From Saccopteryx bilineata (lineage: Eukaryota > Chordata > Mammalia > Chiroptera > Emballonuridae), in contig NC_089490.1 of the NCBI RefSeq assembly GCF_036850765.1, positions 98,816,074 through 98,880,073 on the forward strand: DNA of 64,000 nt. The letters are read 5' to 3'. How positions within the stretch are numbered: position 1 is the first letter of the stretch; each line of letters starts with the position of its first letter. Position numbers and translations under genes: made by a program. Below, one piece after another: positions 1 to 13,700 of the stretch. The notes beneath the pieces were generated by a model. It was not told where the DNA came from. It saw only the letters and a program-made list of their open reading frames with translations, and ran no database searches.

Positions 1-1180
1 CTGTAGTCCAGTTTCATTCTTTTGCATGTGGCTTTCCAGTTTTCCCAGCACCATTTATTGAAGAGGCTTTCTTTTCTCCATTGTGTGTTGTTGGCCCCTT
101 TATCAAAAATTATTTGACTATATATATGTGGTTTTATTTCTGGACTTTCTATTCTGTTCCATTGGTCTGAGTGTCTATTTTTCTGCCAATACCATGCTGT
201 TTTGATTGTCGTGGCCCTATAATAGAGTTTGAAGTCAGGTATTGTTATGCCCCCAGCTTCATTCTTTTTCTTTAGGATTGCTTTGGCTATTCGGGGTTTT
301 TTATAGTTCCATATAAATCTGATGATTTTTTGCTCTATTTCTTTAAAAAACGTCATTGGAAGTTTGATGGGAATTGCATTAAATTTGTATATTGCTTTGG
401 GTAATATAGCCATCTTGATTATATTTATTCTTCCTAGCCAAAAACAAGGTATATTCTTCCATCTCATTATATCTTTTTCGATTTCCCTTAACAATGGTTT
501 ATAGTTTTCAGTATATAAGTCCTTTACATTCTTTGTTATGTTTATTCCTAAGTATTTTATTTTTTTTGTTGCAATCGTGAAGGGGATTATTCTTTTGAGT
601 TCCTTCTCAGTTGTTTCATTGTTGGCATATAGAAAGGCTATTGACTTCTGTATGTTAATTTTGTATCCTGCGACCTTACTGTATTGGCTTATTGTTTCTA
701 GTAGTCTTTTTGTGGATTCTTTGGGGTTTTCGATGTATAGGATCATATCATCTGCAAAAAGTGATACCTTTACTTCTTCTTTTCCGATATGGATGCCTTT
801 TATTTCTTTGTCTTGTCTGATTGCTCTGGCTAGAACCTCTAGTACCACATTAAATAAGAGTGGAGACAGTGGACAACCCTGTCTTGTTCCTGATTTAAGG
901 GGGAAAGCCTTCAGTTTAGTGCCATTTAATATGATGTTAGCTGATGGTTTATCATATATGGCCTTTATCATGTTGAGATATTTTCCTTCTATACCCATTT
1001 TGTTGAGAGTCTTAAACATAAAATTGTGTTGTATTTTATCGAAAGCCTTTTCTGCGTCTATTGATAAGATCATATGGTTTTTGTTCTTTGTTTTGTTGAT
1101 ATGGTGTATTACATTAACCGTTTTACGTATGTTGAACCATCCTTGAGATTCTGGGATGAATCCCACTTGATCATGATGTA

Positions 1181-2854
1181 TTATTTTTTTAATATGTTGT
1201 TGTATTCGATTTGCTGTATTTTGTTTAGTATTTTAGCATCTGTATTCATTAGAGATATTGGTCTGTAGTTTTCTTTTTTTGTGCCATCCTTGCCTGGTTT
1301 TGGTATGAGGGTTATGTTGGCCTCATAAAATGTGTTTGGAAGTATTGCTTCTTCTTCAATTTTTTGGAAGACTTTGAGTAGAATAGGAACCAAGTCTTCT
1401 TTGAATGTTTGATAAAATTCGCTGGTATAGCCATCAGGGCCTGGACTTTTATTTTTGGGGAGGTTTTTAATGGTTTTTTCTATTTCTTCTCTACTGATAG
1501 GTCTGTTTAGGCTTTCTGCTTCTTCTTGACTCAGTCTAGGAAGGTTGTATTTTTCTAGGAATTTATCCATTTCTTCTAGGTTGTTGAATTTAGTGGCATA
1601 AAGTTTTTCATAGTATTCTACAATAATTCTTTGTATATCTACAGTGTCCGTGGTGATTTCTCCTCTTTCATTTTGGATTTTGTTTATATGAGTTCTTTCT
1701 CTTTTTTCCTTGGTAAGTCTTGCCAAGGGTTTGTCAATTTTGTTGATCTTTTCAAAGAACCAGCTCCTTGTTCTATTAATTTTTTCTATAGTTTTTCTGT
1801 TCTCTAATTCATTTATTTCTGCTCTGATTTTTATTATCTCCTTTCTTCGGCTGGTTTTGGGTTGTCTTTGTTCTTCTTTTTCTAGTTCCTTAAGGTGGGA
1901 AGTTAAGTGGTTCACTTGGGCTCTCTCTTGTTTGTTCATATATGCCTGAAGCGATATGAACTTCCCTCTTATCACTGCTTTTGCTGCATCCCATAGATTC
2001 TGATATGTCGTATTGTCATTTTCATTAGTCTGTATATATCTTTTGATCTCTGCACTTATTTCTTCTTTGACCCATTCATTTTTTAAAAGTATGTTGTTTA
2101 GTTTCCACATTTTTGTGGGATTTTTTTCCTCTTTTTTGCAGTTGAGTTCTAGTTTCAAGGCTTTATGATCAGAAAATATGCTTGGTACAACTTCAATTTT
2201 TCTGAATTTGCTGACGTTGTTTTTGTGGCCCAACATATGGTCAATTCTTGAGAATGATCCATGTACACTGGAGAAAAATGTATACTCAGTCACTTTGGGA
2301 TGAAATGTCCTGTAGATGTCTATCATATCCAGGTGCTCTAGTGTTTTGTTTAAGGCCACTATGTCTTTGTTGATTCTCTGTTTGGATGACCGATCTAGAG
2401 CCGTCAGCGGTGTATTGAGGTCTCCAAGTATGATTGTATTTTTGTCAGTTTTTGTTTTAAGATCAATAAGTAGCTGTCTTATATATTTTGGTGCTCCTTG
2501 GTTTGGTGCATATATATTAAGAATTGTTATGTCTTCTTGATTCAGTGTCCCCTTAGCCATTATGAAATGGCCATTTTTGTCTCTGAGTACTTTTCCTGTC
2601 TTGTAGTCAGCATTATCCGATATGAGTATTGCTACACCTGCTTTTTTTTTGATGTTATTTGCTTGGAGTATTGTTTTCCAGCCTTTCACTTTGAATTTGT
2701 TTTTATCCTTGTTACTTAGATGAGTTTCCTGTAGGCAGCATACAGTTGGATTTTCTTTTTTAATCCATTCTGCTACTCTGTGCCTTTTTATTGGTAAGTT
2801 TAATCCGTTTACATTTAGTGTAATTATTGATACTTGTGAGTTCCCTATTGCCAT
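1181..2854 (-). pseudogene. L1 ORF2 endonuclease and RT start, frameshifted
   Basis: A 557-codon open frame for the N-terminal part of L1 ORF2p: an AP-like endonuclease (about residues 1-240) followed by the linker and the first RT motifs ([15 protein letters not shown], then [17 protein letters not shown] near the end). ORF2p nicks target DNA and primes reverse transcription in the nucleus. The frame is cut by an apparent 2-nt deletion near 1217 rather than by a domain boundary, because the next L1 residues follow in another frame. The catalytic-region motifs of the endonuclease all look present. Confidence 0.9.
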
Positions 2855-3087
2855 TTTATATCTTGCTCTCTGTTAGTTTTGTGTCTTGTTTGATCCTTCT
2901 TTTTCGTTTTTCTATCTTTTGTTTTTATTTGGTTGTATTCCATACATCTTTCCTCTGTTGCTATCTTTTTTATCTCATGTGCGTCTGTGGTGGTTTTTTC
3001 AATGGTGGTTACCTTTGAGTAATGAAAAGGGTCCCTACCCTGTTCATTGTAGTGAACTATTTTGTGAGTACTTTTGCACTCCATCAT
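2845..3087 (-). other. Short basic ORF upstream of L1 ORF2
   Basis: An 80-residue, Lys/Thr/Arg-rich ORF (ends NREQDIKWQ) whose stop overlaps the ORF2 start codon by a few bases. It sits where ORF1 would be expected, but I see no similarity to the L1 ORF1 coiled coil or RRM. In copy 2 (around 30800-31035) the equivalent frame is interrupted by an early stop. It may simply be leader sequence. Confidence 0.3.
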
Positions 3088-3325
3088 CCTTTGCTACTGT
3101 TAATCTCCATCTTCTCCCCCTCTTTCTTTTTGTTGTTGTCACAGTTTAAATTTGGTTTTATTGTGTTCTTCTTGGAGCTTTTACTTGTGGCATACCTTTG
3201 GGTGTATTGCGAAGCATCTGGAAGCTCCAAGTATAGGTTTTTCTGTTTCTGGTTGAAGATCTTGTTGAGTTTTGGGGGAGATTTATCGGTATCGCTTCCT
3301 ACCCCGCCATTACTCTGACGTCATC

Positions 3326-4215
3326 CTCATATGACCTTTTGTACCGAAGTCCCCGATCTGATTTTCATGTGTCTCTGTCCCTCACATCAGTCCCAAATCT
3401 TCTCTTAAAGATCTTTTTCTCACACAACTCCTTCCTGACCACAGTTTTGAAAATAGCGTTTTTGTCAGCACCCTCTATCCCTTCTCATACTGTGTATATC
3501 TTTCTGTATCCATTAAATTTAGCTAAATGTACGTCTGATGGAATGAAGACTCCAGAAGGTCTTGGTAAGAGGTGCTCAATAAGCACGTTGCACAAATGAG
3601 TGAATTTGATAAAACTTTTTCCTTTTTATAACGTCCTGATAGAAAGTTCTGCTGGATTATAGTCAAAATAAGCGATGCACAATGTATAGTTACCAATGAA
3701 TTAATGTTGTTAAGTATACTCCTTTAAAATGGACAGTGCCCATTACTATGGATAAGAAGATGAACAGTTGTCTCTATGTCGTGGAGTTCATATCCTGGTT
3801 TGTGTGACTCTCAGAGTGTTAGAGAACATCAGGCGTGTTTCTGTTTTCTTTTTCTTTTAAACCCTAGTTCACCATAGAAACACAAAGGTACACTTAATTA
3901 TTTTTTATCTCTTCCATGCCTATTATATTTTTTATGTGTTTACCTCTAATGAAGTAGCCACATCTGATAAACATCCATTGTTTTGAATATTCTCCTGCTG
4001 TTGTTTATTAGCTCCTTGGTCTGTTGTACATGTAAACTGGCTCACACACAAACACATGCATCTCCACCACCTGTTTGAATAAACATTAATTTATAGCACA
4101 TTACCAAGATTAAGCACAAATTTTGGATCTCAGTTGATTTTTCTCTAGAGATTTTATTTTATAAGTAAACAAACCCTTTCATTTAAAAATCTCATTTTTT
4201 CCCTTTCTTTTAAAG
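3326..4215 (+). other. Intronic, nothing recognised
   Basis: The intron upstream of exon 1. No exon, RNA gene or young repeat is recognisable. Confidence 0.5.
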
Positions 4216-4338
4216 ATTGAAGTTCTTCTAGATTTGAGATTCTTTTCTGAAGCCTTTCATGAGATGTCTCAGATTTTTAATGGAAAACATATGCCTTCCT
4301 TAATACCTGCTAGTTTTAAAGCTTCTGGGAAAACGAAG
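4216..4338 (+). CDS. CFAP54: CFAP54 exon 1 of window (internal)
   Basis: The acceptor TTTCTTTTAAAG ends at 4215 and the donor is GTAAAC at 4339. It is 123 nt, 41 codons, phase 0 to 0, beginning [14 protein letters not shown] and ending FKASGKTK. It is the first exon in the window but not the first of the gene: it starts mid-protein after a splice acceptor. Confidence 0.8.
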
Positions 4339-7300
4339 GTAAACCTGTCGATTTTATTCAAAGCCATTCCTTTACCTTTTGAAGGCTACGTTTCTAAAGT
4401 CCAAGGAATGCTTCCATAAAGGTATATTTATGAGTGTCTCGTCCTGCAGAACTCTTTTGTTATGCCTGGCTGTAGCTCACATCAGGCTTTTACAAGGTTT
4501 AATTTGTTTGGAATAGAAGGGTGTCATGGGGGTCGGGAGGGTGGCCCTGGAGATTTTACAATGAAACTCTGGCTCTATTTTAATAGTTGCCATGGAAAGT
4601 CTCGGTAGGGGCAGCTACCAGCCACTCCCTCTTAGACTTTCAGGTCTAACGTAAAGTTTCTGAATAATGTTCTTAGCACAGTTTTTCCTCATGTTTCATT
4701 TGGAAGTTTTTGACTGATAAATTTTGTACCAAAAGGTTAAAGAGGTATTGTTCAAATTTCTTCTGATTTCCTTGAGGACAGGATGTTCTTCTCTTTTGTC
4801 TACTCTCTTTTGACTTTGGGAAATTGGTTTACCTGGCTTGCTTTATTTGTACTTGTCATCAGATAATTGAGGCATCCTTAAAAATGAGTACTGGTGCTTG
4901 TATTTAAATCAGAGTGAACTATTATTTTCCTCTGCTTTAGTTTTCATGGTGATTTGAGAATCATGGGTGATCTTGCTTTAGGGGGATGCTGGACCCTCGT
5001 GGGCCAGCAGTAAAGGAAGTAAAGGAGGTTAGCAGTCAGTTTCCTGGGGGAGACTGTAAGTGTGAGGAGTGAGACTGATAGAGACAGGTACCTGCAGGTG
5101 GGTCCCACATTTGGAGGACCTGAAGGAAGCTGGGGAACAGGCTGTAAGTCTTGAAAATGACTTGCTTAAGCTGGCATCATATTTACATATAATAGATTCA
5201 TTACTTCAGCACAGTCCCCTAAAATGCATCTGCTTATTTCTCAATCAGGCTTAACAGCATTATAATTTATTGTAATAGGGTTAGTGTGAGATTATATGCA
5301 GAAAATCCTAAGAGGGATTTTCAGTGGGCAATAGGATAAGTGTGTGTGTGTTTATATGCCTGTCTATTGAGGAATCAGATGGGTTTTGTTCATTTTCTGT
5401 AGCATGAATTAATTTTTTTCTTATCTCAGTAAAATTAGCAGTATTTTCTTGTTTGCTTCTCAATCAGCAGCTTTTCCATATTGTAAATGGTTTATATTTT
5501 GTTATTAAAATCACATTTTAATTTATTTAAATATTTATTGAGAGCTTACTGAATACAGGCAGTATTCTAGGCATGAGGACAGAGCAGTAAATAGACAAAT
5601 AGAGTTGTAGTCTTCCTGGAGGCATCTTGGTCTTGGACGGTACACTGAAGAAGGCAAACAGTGAACATATTAAGCACATAAATGTATGTCAAGTGGAGAT
5701 GTGCTGTGAGGACAGTCAAGCTGAGTTAGAAGGATAGAGTGTCCAGAGCAGCATGTGGCTGTTTTATTGAGGGTGGCTTGGGAAATCTGTCTAATAAGGG
5801 AGTTTCAAGGGTGAAATATATAACAACCTTCTAAAAAGGAGGAGGCAAAGGCCCTGAGGCCTGCAAGACACGGTTGAGGAAAACCAAGGAGGCAGGTGAG
5901 GCTGGAATAGAGAGGAACAGGAGGAGAAGAGGCTGAGATTCAGGAGATAGGTCTTATAGGACCTCTCAGAGCTTGGTCAGGACTGGTGTTTATTCTAAAT
6001 GAGCTGGAAACCTTACAGAACTTTGAATGAAGGAATGACAGAATAGGAGCTGAATTTCAAAAGACCACTTTGCTTGCTGTTTGGGCACTAGACTATGGGT
6101 GAGCATGGGTCTAACAGGGAGACCAGTTAGAAGGCCTTTGCAAGTAATCTGAGTGAGATGTGACAGTGGTTGGGGTAATGGTGTTGGAAGGAGTGAAAAG
6201 TGGTACGATTCTGGGTATTGCGATGGTAGAGCTGACAGCATTTGCGAATGATGGTTTGGATGTTGGGTATAAGAGAAAGGAGTCAAGCATGATCATAGAG
6301 TGTTCAACGTAAGCAACTGGTGGAAAAAAGTTTTCATGAACTGAGATGAGGAATACTGTTCTGGCAGGGGTGAAACATGTCAAGTATGAGATCCTTACTA
6401 GACATACAGGTACAGATGTAGTGTCAGTAGGTGCAGAACACATATGATCTAGGAGAGAAGTTGGGATTTCAGGTTAATTTGGGAACATTAGCACAGAGAT
6501 TTATAATCATGGGACTGGATAGAATCAGCTGGGGACTGAGGCAGATGAAAAAAGTAGGAATCAGACCTTGGGGTCATCCATATTTTGAACCAAGGAATAG
6601 GAGAAGGAGGAAGAAGCCAGTTGGGTAGAATAGAAAAAGGAGAGAATTTTCATTGGAGAGAATTTTGCTTTCATCAAAAACAAACAGATAATCTGAAGCC
6701 AATTTTGACAAGTAAATTCCCAACTTCATTTTTAATCAACTGGTTGTCATCAGGCAAAAGTGTGGGTGCACTGTCTCCCAATGGGTTGTGACTTTAAATT
6801 TTGTATTCTCAACGTTAATTTGCAGCTTTACAACTTCAACTGGGAGTTTAAAAAGTGTAATTAATAGAGAAAGTGTGTTCAGCGTTTATAATTAAAATAG
6901 TTGTCAATGTTATTAAGCTGTAGGCTAGCTATTTAAAGAAAGAATTAATGAATTAGATTCCAGTTGTAAAAGAAGTATAGGAAGTCCTCACTTAAAGTCA
7001 TTGATAGGTTCTTGGCAATTGCAACTTTAAGTGTAACGATGTATCATGAAACTAATTTTATTGTAAGAATATTTGATATAAGGAACTTTTAGTTCCTGGG
7101 GCATATTTCTGGTCACCAAACTTTAAGTAAAGACTCCAAAACACTTCTAATATTAATCATCAAAATAAATATAAATTATGCATACATGTAAGAAAGAGTA
7201 ATAAAAACAAGTCAGATAATGATTTTCCTAACTGCTTATTCCAGTTCAGGGTCATGGGTAGCCGGAGCCTATCTGGCAGCTCAGGGTGCAGGTAGTAACC

Positions 7301-7745
7301 TGCTCCTCCACTGCAGAGTGCAGCCACACCCACACTTATCCAGACTGGGATAATTTAGACGTGTCCGTTAACCCAATGTGCACATCTTGGGGATGCGGGA
7401 GTAACCGAGAGTCCCCAGAGAAAACCTGCACAAATGGGGAAGAATATGCACACTCAACACAGACAGAGGCCCCTGCTGGGAAACAATTTTTTTTTCCTCA
7501 TCAATATTATAATAAAATGACATTATTCAAAGACCCACTGTGTCTGAAAAGGACTTACAGATTATTATCGGACTTTTCACAGGCTTTTTAAAAATTCTAT
7601 CTTTTAACATTATACTCATATTGAGATTCTGCTCTCATTACCAAATCTAAAGTCCCATCAATGCGCTTCAAATTATAACACCAAAAGTCTCCCGCTGGAT
7701 TCAGTACTCACTTTTCAATGTATTATCGGAGATAAAGAGTAGCTT

Positions 7746-7779
<34 letters not shown>

Positions 7780-10700
7780 AGAGAGAGAGAGAAAAAAAAT
7801 TTAAAAACTACCAACATTTTCAGAAAGAGCGATATGTGATGTCTTAGTCTAGGGGTCCTGTAAAAGCAGACCCTGAGACAAAGATTTGGAAGCAAAGAGT
7901 ATATTTGGGAGATGGGTCCAGGAAGAATGGTGGGCAAGTGGGAAAGTTGGATAGGGAAGGGAGGTAAACCATTCCATGGAGCATTAATGAGGTCACTGCT
8001 GAGGGCAGTTGGGACCTTCAGAGAGACTGACTAGATCAATTTCTATCCCTTGGTACTGGATGCTCCCTGAACTTCTGGCCTCTTCTAAATGCTCTTGTGG
8101 CCCCAGAATGCCCTCAAGCAAAGAGGCACAGGTGAGATAGGATGCCTTCCATATGTGAGCTGCCTGTCCACACAAAAGCTGCTGGTGACTTCCAGATCAC
8201 CAAGGGGATATGAACAGAGCTGAATCAGTATTGACATCTACAATGGGCACTTTTTGTAAAGGGCCTTCTGTGCCTAGAGAAATGCGTCTTACATGATGGT
8301 ACAACAATCTTCTGTGGCAAATACACTGAATATTTCCTAATGCAACATTATCTTTAGAGCCAAACATATTAATAGGTAATGCCCTTAAAAGGAAAAGAAC
8401 CACCAAAAGAGTCATTCTGAAGAGTAATATAATTATACAATTTTACCTGAAACTGGCTAATATTTTAAAAAATTTTTTTTAGCGAGAGAGAGACAGAGAC
8501 TGGAAGGGAGAGAGATAAGTATCAACTCATAGTTGCAGCTATTTAGTTGTTCATTGATCGCTTCTCATAAATGCCTTAATGGCGAGGGTGGAGGGGTGGG
8601 GGTGCTCCAGCCAAGCCAGTGTCCCCTTGCTCAAGCCAGCGACCTTGAGCTTCAAACCAACCACTTATGGGCTCAAGCCAGTGACCATGGGGTCATGTCT
8701 GTGGCCGACGACCACATGCTCAAGCTGGCAAGCCTGTGTTCAAGCCATTTGAGCCTGTGCTCAACCCAGTGACCTTGGGGCTTGAACCTGCGACCTCAGC
8801 ATCCTAAGTTGATGCTCTCTCTACTATGCTACCACTGGTCAGTCTGGCCAAAGATATTTTGAAGTGCTAATAATACTGTTAAAAGTGCAGTAATAATAGC
8901 ATTTTTGTATAGCATGGGTAAAAGTATAAATTAAACCAGTTCCTTTCAGTTTTCTCAATATATTCTTACCTCATGACCCTTCCAGGGATCTATCCAAAAA
9001 TGGTAATTGGAAATAAAGACAAAATGGTTCCCAATTTTATTCAAATTGAGCTGTATGGTGGGGTGAGGGTAGGATATGGTCCCTTTAGATGTCTAACAGT
9101 AGGAAAGAGGTTAAGTTATTATGCTACATTCATAATAGAGCACACTGCCTAACCATTAGACTGACATTTACAAATAATTTAATAATGTGGGACAATAATT
9201 ATGATATATTGTTTAGTGAAAGGGAACACAGAGCCATATATAAAATTTTAAAACACAGCAAAAAGAAAAGATACCAAAATATTAACATTGACAACCTAAA
9301 AAGTTGATGTGTCTCTGATTTTTACCTTTTTTTCTGATTTTTGCCTTTTCTGAGTAGAGAGCATGTAGTACTTTTACAATAAAAAATTATAATATATTTA
9401 AAATGAGTTTACAATAAATTAATGGTTTTACTGAAAAGAACACTCAATATTCTTCTTTCTAATGTTAATATTTTGTATATTGACAGATATTTCAATCATT
9501 TGACTCAGGAAAACCTCTTAATAATAGAGAAAATATTCAGGTAAGGATAACAATAGTTTATAAACATTGAATGTAGTGTGGATAATTTTTTAGTCATTTC
9601 AGTCTATTTGATAGAGAAAAATCTTTGTTTTTAAAAATCCTCCATGTAATATACTCTTTTATTTCTTAACAAGCTGAGAACAGAGGTAAGATTGGACCCA
9701 AACTGATATGGTTTTCAGATTGGGCAGATATCTGTTATTGCTCCTAAATTTCCCAGTTACAGATGTGTATTCATTTTGTTCACCTAGCAAGGTCAAGTCT
9801 CTACCTTTCATATTTCCCTTTGTTACCTACACAATAATGGCTGACTTTGATAATGAAGAAAGGATTTTGTATATTTTGCAATGGCCCACTTGTTTAATCC
9901 TGCTTGTACTCAGATGTTTCTGCCCAGTCTGAGACTGTCTCTCAGCCAGTGGTTTGGAAGGTTTTCTTTTCTTCTTTATTTAAAATTTCTTTTTAATTGA
10001 GATATAATTAGCATATCACATTGTGTAAGTTTAAGGTATACAGCATGTTATTTTGATGCCTTTATATATTCCAGTATGATTACCCCCATAGAGATAACAG
10101 CATCTCTAATTTCCCTAATATTTTTACAAAGAGGGGGCTAGACTGTCCATCTCAGTACATCTTGTCAATAATTGAATGATTGGGAGTTAGGCTTTGATGA
10201 CCTAATGGCATTTAAATAAGTTGAAATAATCATTTTTAAAAATTGTAGGACTATCAGTAGTTTGTCCACTAGAGATGTTATAGCACAACAATGGAACCAT
10301 TTTTATAAGGGGTTATAGACAAGTAAGGGACTCACTCCCAGGTGACAATTCATGCATATAGACAGAGATACATAATTTTATTTTTTAATGCTAGAAAACA
10401 ACATTCTGTTTTATTAAATAATGTATTTACTTTTATTAAATACTTTTGAAAGACTTCCTCAAAATTGCTTTATTTTTGTTCTTTCTAATTTTGATAGGAA
10501 TATATCCATCTTTTATTAAATATAATATTATTACTTTTCTATTACTATTCATTATATTCCACAAACTTTACATATAATTATGCTTCAGATGATTCATTGT
10601 TTTTGCCTTAATGTTTATTTTAATTTATCAGCAAGTTTCCTGAAATGAAAGAGCTAGTATTCAAAAGATACAAATGCATATTCATATTTTATTTTAGTGT

Positions 10701-13700
10701 TCCAAGATCTTGGGATGTTGAAGAATATTTCTTTCTTTCCAGTCACAAGTGCCAAAGCATTCTAAAAACACTTTTTTAAGGAGTGGCTTGGGGTCTAAAA
10801 GGACTGTCTGCCTAATCATTTCTTTTTAAACAAAAAGAGACTGACAGTATAATGGAAGCCTGATTTCTATGAGCTAATTAATTAAAACAGAACTGTTGGC
10901 CTGTTTAAGAGTCTTCAGATTACATTTTAAGTTTTTTGTGTAGAGTGAGAGAAAGGAGTGTTAAATAGCATTTTTAATTAATCTTCCTTTGATTCTCAAG
11001 GGTTTGTGTGTAATTGTCAAGACTCATTAAATCACGACTGAGGAGAGGAAAGAAAAAAGAAAACGCCACTCCCCCACCCCCCAACCAACCTGACATTTTT
11101 TCTGTAGATCTGGAATATCAACCATTTTCCTAGTACAACAGTGTGCTCCCAGCTCAGGCTCAGTGCTGCTCCAAGTCTGGCTTTTTGTGTACATTTCCAC
11201 ACTCCAGAAAAGGTTAAGAAAGGAGAATGAACAATAGCAACAGACCACCCCACTGCCAGCATGGCCTCAAACTCACCCAGACAATGAGATTTTTTATTAT
11301 CAGTGCACATAAAGCAAATAATTTCCTTCTTTTTCTAGAATAGTCAGCTCCAGCACCTGCATTTTATATTAATTTAAAAAATAGAGCCTATTGTACACAA
11401 GGCACTATTCTCGTGCTGTCAATCAAACACATCAGTCAGTCAACAGTACAAATCCCCATCCCTCAGAGAATTTATATTTAAGTGTGTGTGTGTGGTTGTG
11501 GGGGAGACTAGGAATACAGTTTTGGACATGTTCAATGTGAAATATCTATTAGACATTCAAGTGAAAGTGTTGAGTCAGAAGTTGATTCAACGTGTCTTGA
11601 ATTCAGAAGAGAAATTGGAACTGGAGAGAAAACTTTCATTTCACCAGAATTTAGATGAAGTTAAAATCATAAGCCTGATTAAGATAATCTAAACAGAGGG
11701 AGTGAGGAGACAGAAGAGGACCGAGGCCTGAGGCACTCCAGTATTAAGAGGTGCAGGAGAAGAAGAGGGACCAGCGAGGAAGACTGACAAGGAGTGGCTG
11801 AGAGGATGAGAAAGAAATCAAAGGAGCATGGTGGCTTAAAAGCTAAGAGAAGCACTTTCAGAAGGGGAAATGATTAATAGTGTCAAATTTTGCTGATGAG
11901 TCAAGCACCATAATTTACTGAGTCCTAAACATGCCTTTTTTTCCCACATTTAACATCATTGAAATTAGAATGAAGTTGACAGTTGAGGCCATCTGACAGT
12001 TTAATTGGCATATGAAATAATGTCTTAGATAGCAATTTTCAACCTTTTTCATCTCATGGCACACATAAACTAATTATGAAAATTTTGCAGCACACCAAAA
12101 AGTATATTTTTTGCTGATATGACAAAAAATATATAATATTGATTGGTTCACACTGGACGGCTATTGTTGTGTTGGCTGTTGTCATTTTTGAATTTGACAA
12201 TCTAAGGGAAAAGAGGTCAGTGTCACTGACTAAATAGTCAGGTATCCATGTTTTAAAAATTCTTGAGGCACACTGGTTGAAAAATCACTGTCTTAGATTA
12301 TATGACATATGAAGACTAAGAATTCAACATGGATTTAGTCAAGTGTAGGCCATTGGTGACATTGACCAAATGCTTTCAATGTTGGGAAGGAGTGGGTTTA
12401 TAAGCAAGTGAAAGGAGAAAGGTTAGAATATTGACAAGTCTGGAAAGAATCAGGCAATTAGCTGGAGAGAAAGTCAGGATATTAGGTTTTTGTTTTACGA
12501 GATGGAGAGGACAGTGTGGCTGTGCGCTGGTGGGAATGTTGCTGTAGAAAGGAACGTTTACGATGTAGGGAGAATGACTGAATAGACCAGTGGGGAGAGG
12601 TTGGATGGCTAAGTGGCAGGAGGAAAGGCAGAGTTGTGGGACAGTTGCGTGGGTAGGTTGGAGAGATGGTGGAGCTGTGAGGTCTGTGGACATTACTTTG
12701 CCTGCTTCACTTTTCTCAGTTAAGTAGGGGAAGCAAGGTCATTAGCTTGGAAGTACACTGGGAAAGAAGAGTTAAAATTTAGAAATAAGAAAGACACAAT
12801 TGTCTATCAGAGAGTGAGAATGAATGGACTAGGAAAATGTAGAATGATGACCAAAGAGCACTGAGGTTTGATCAAGAATTTAACGTGGACCACTGATCAT
12901 GACTGCATCATTTTCTCTAATCTTCTTCAACTGCAGGGTGTATGCCCCAAGAAGGTTCTATGTTAGATTTTACCAGGGCTATGATTTTGCCAAGGAAGTG
13001 TATATTTATGGGACTGGAGCCAGGGAGTTAAGGGTGTACACAAAGTGGAGCTCTAATGATTGAGCGCAGATCTAAGCTGGGTAGGAAGCTTGCTTGCCCA
13101 CCTATTCTTCCCATTCTTGACCTTGTAGCTCTAATTTCCTCATGCTAAAGCAACCTGCATGCATGGCTAATGAGCTTTTGCAGTTCCTCTATGCTGAAGG
13201 TGTCTGCTCCTTTGCTCTCAGCTCTCATCCACTCATTCTGCAGTAGGGCTGGGTTCATGAGGCACAAACCACAAATTGGTGGGAACCACAGAAGCACTGT
13301 GGAACTGCTGGGATGGTTCTGAAATCACGTGTTTCTCTCCATCATCCTGCTATTTATGGTACCTCATGTCCGTCTCTGTGTTCTTTCACCCCAAACCAAA
13401 GGAGGGATGCAAAAGGTGACTGATGTTAATACTATCTAAAAACAATATTTTAATTATTTGCCTTTTAAAATTATTTTTCTTCCCATTTTTTTAGGCACTT
13501 GATGAATTAATGAATAAAGGTTTGCCTCAAATTCTGGTTACAATTGGCCATCAACATCTTTTAAATAAATTTTCTCTTGTTAAAGCATACTTTTTAATAA
13601 GTTTGGCTGAAACAATAAATTGTGTCCCAGAAAATATGTTTAAAACAGGCCACCATGGATTTATTTCTGAGAGGAGCAGAGTGACCCTCCCAAACTTGAA

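Larger units (their letters stand above)
1..3325 (-). mobile_element. LINE-1 copy 1, ORF1-less, near-intact ORF2
   Basis: An antisense L1 whose 3' part runs off the window. The 5' end lies near 3325 at a TGACGTCA palindrome (3316-3323) followed by a GTAATGGCGGGG-like start. After about 470 nt of leader, ORF2 begins at ATG 2854. The endonuclease domain shows [27 protein letters not shown] and FSDHKAL in order. The first 557 codons are intact to 1181. Compared with copy 2, two bases are missing near 1217; in the shifted frame the reverse transcriptase region is open to the window edge by my reading, including FADD (747-758). I see no ORF1 coiled-coil/RRM region; a short basic ORF (3087-2845) overlaps the ORF2 start instead. 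The element is young by its intactness. Confidence 0.93.

Noticed and set aside
538..1146. 202-residue open frame on the + strand
   Set aside because: It is the complement of L1 ORF2 reverse transcriptase sequence; the coding strand is minus.
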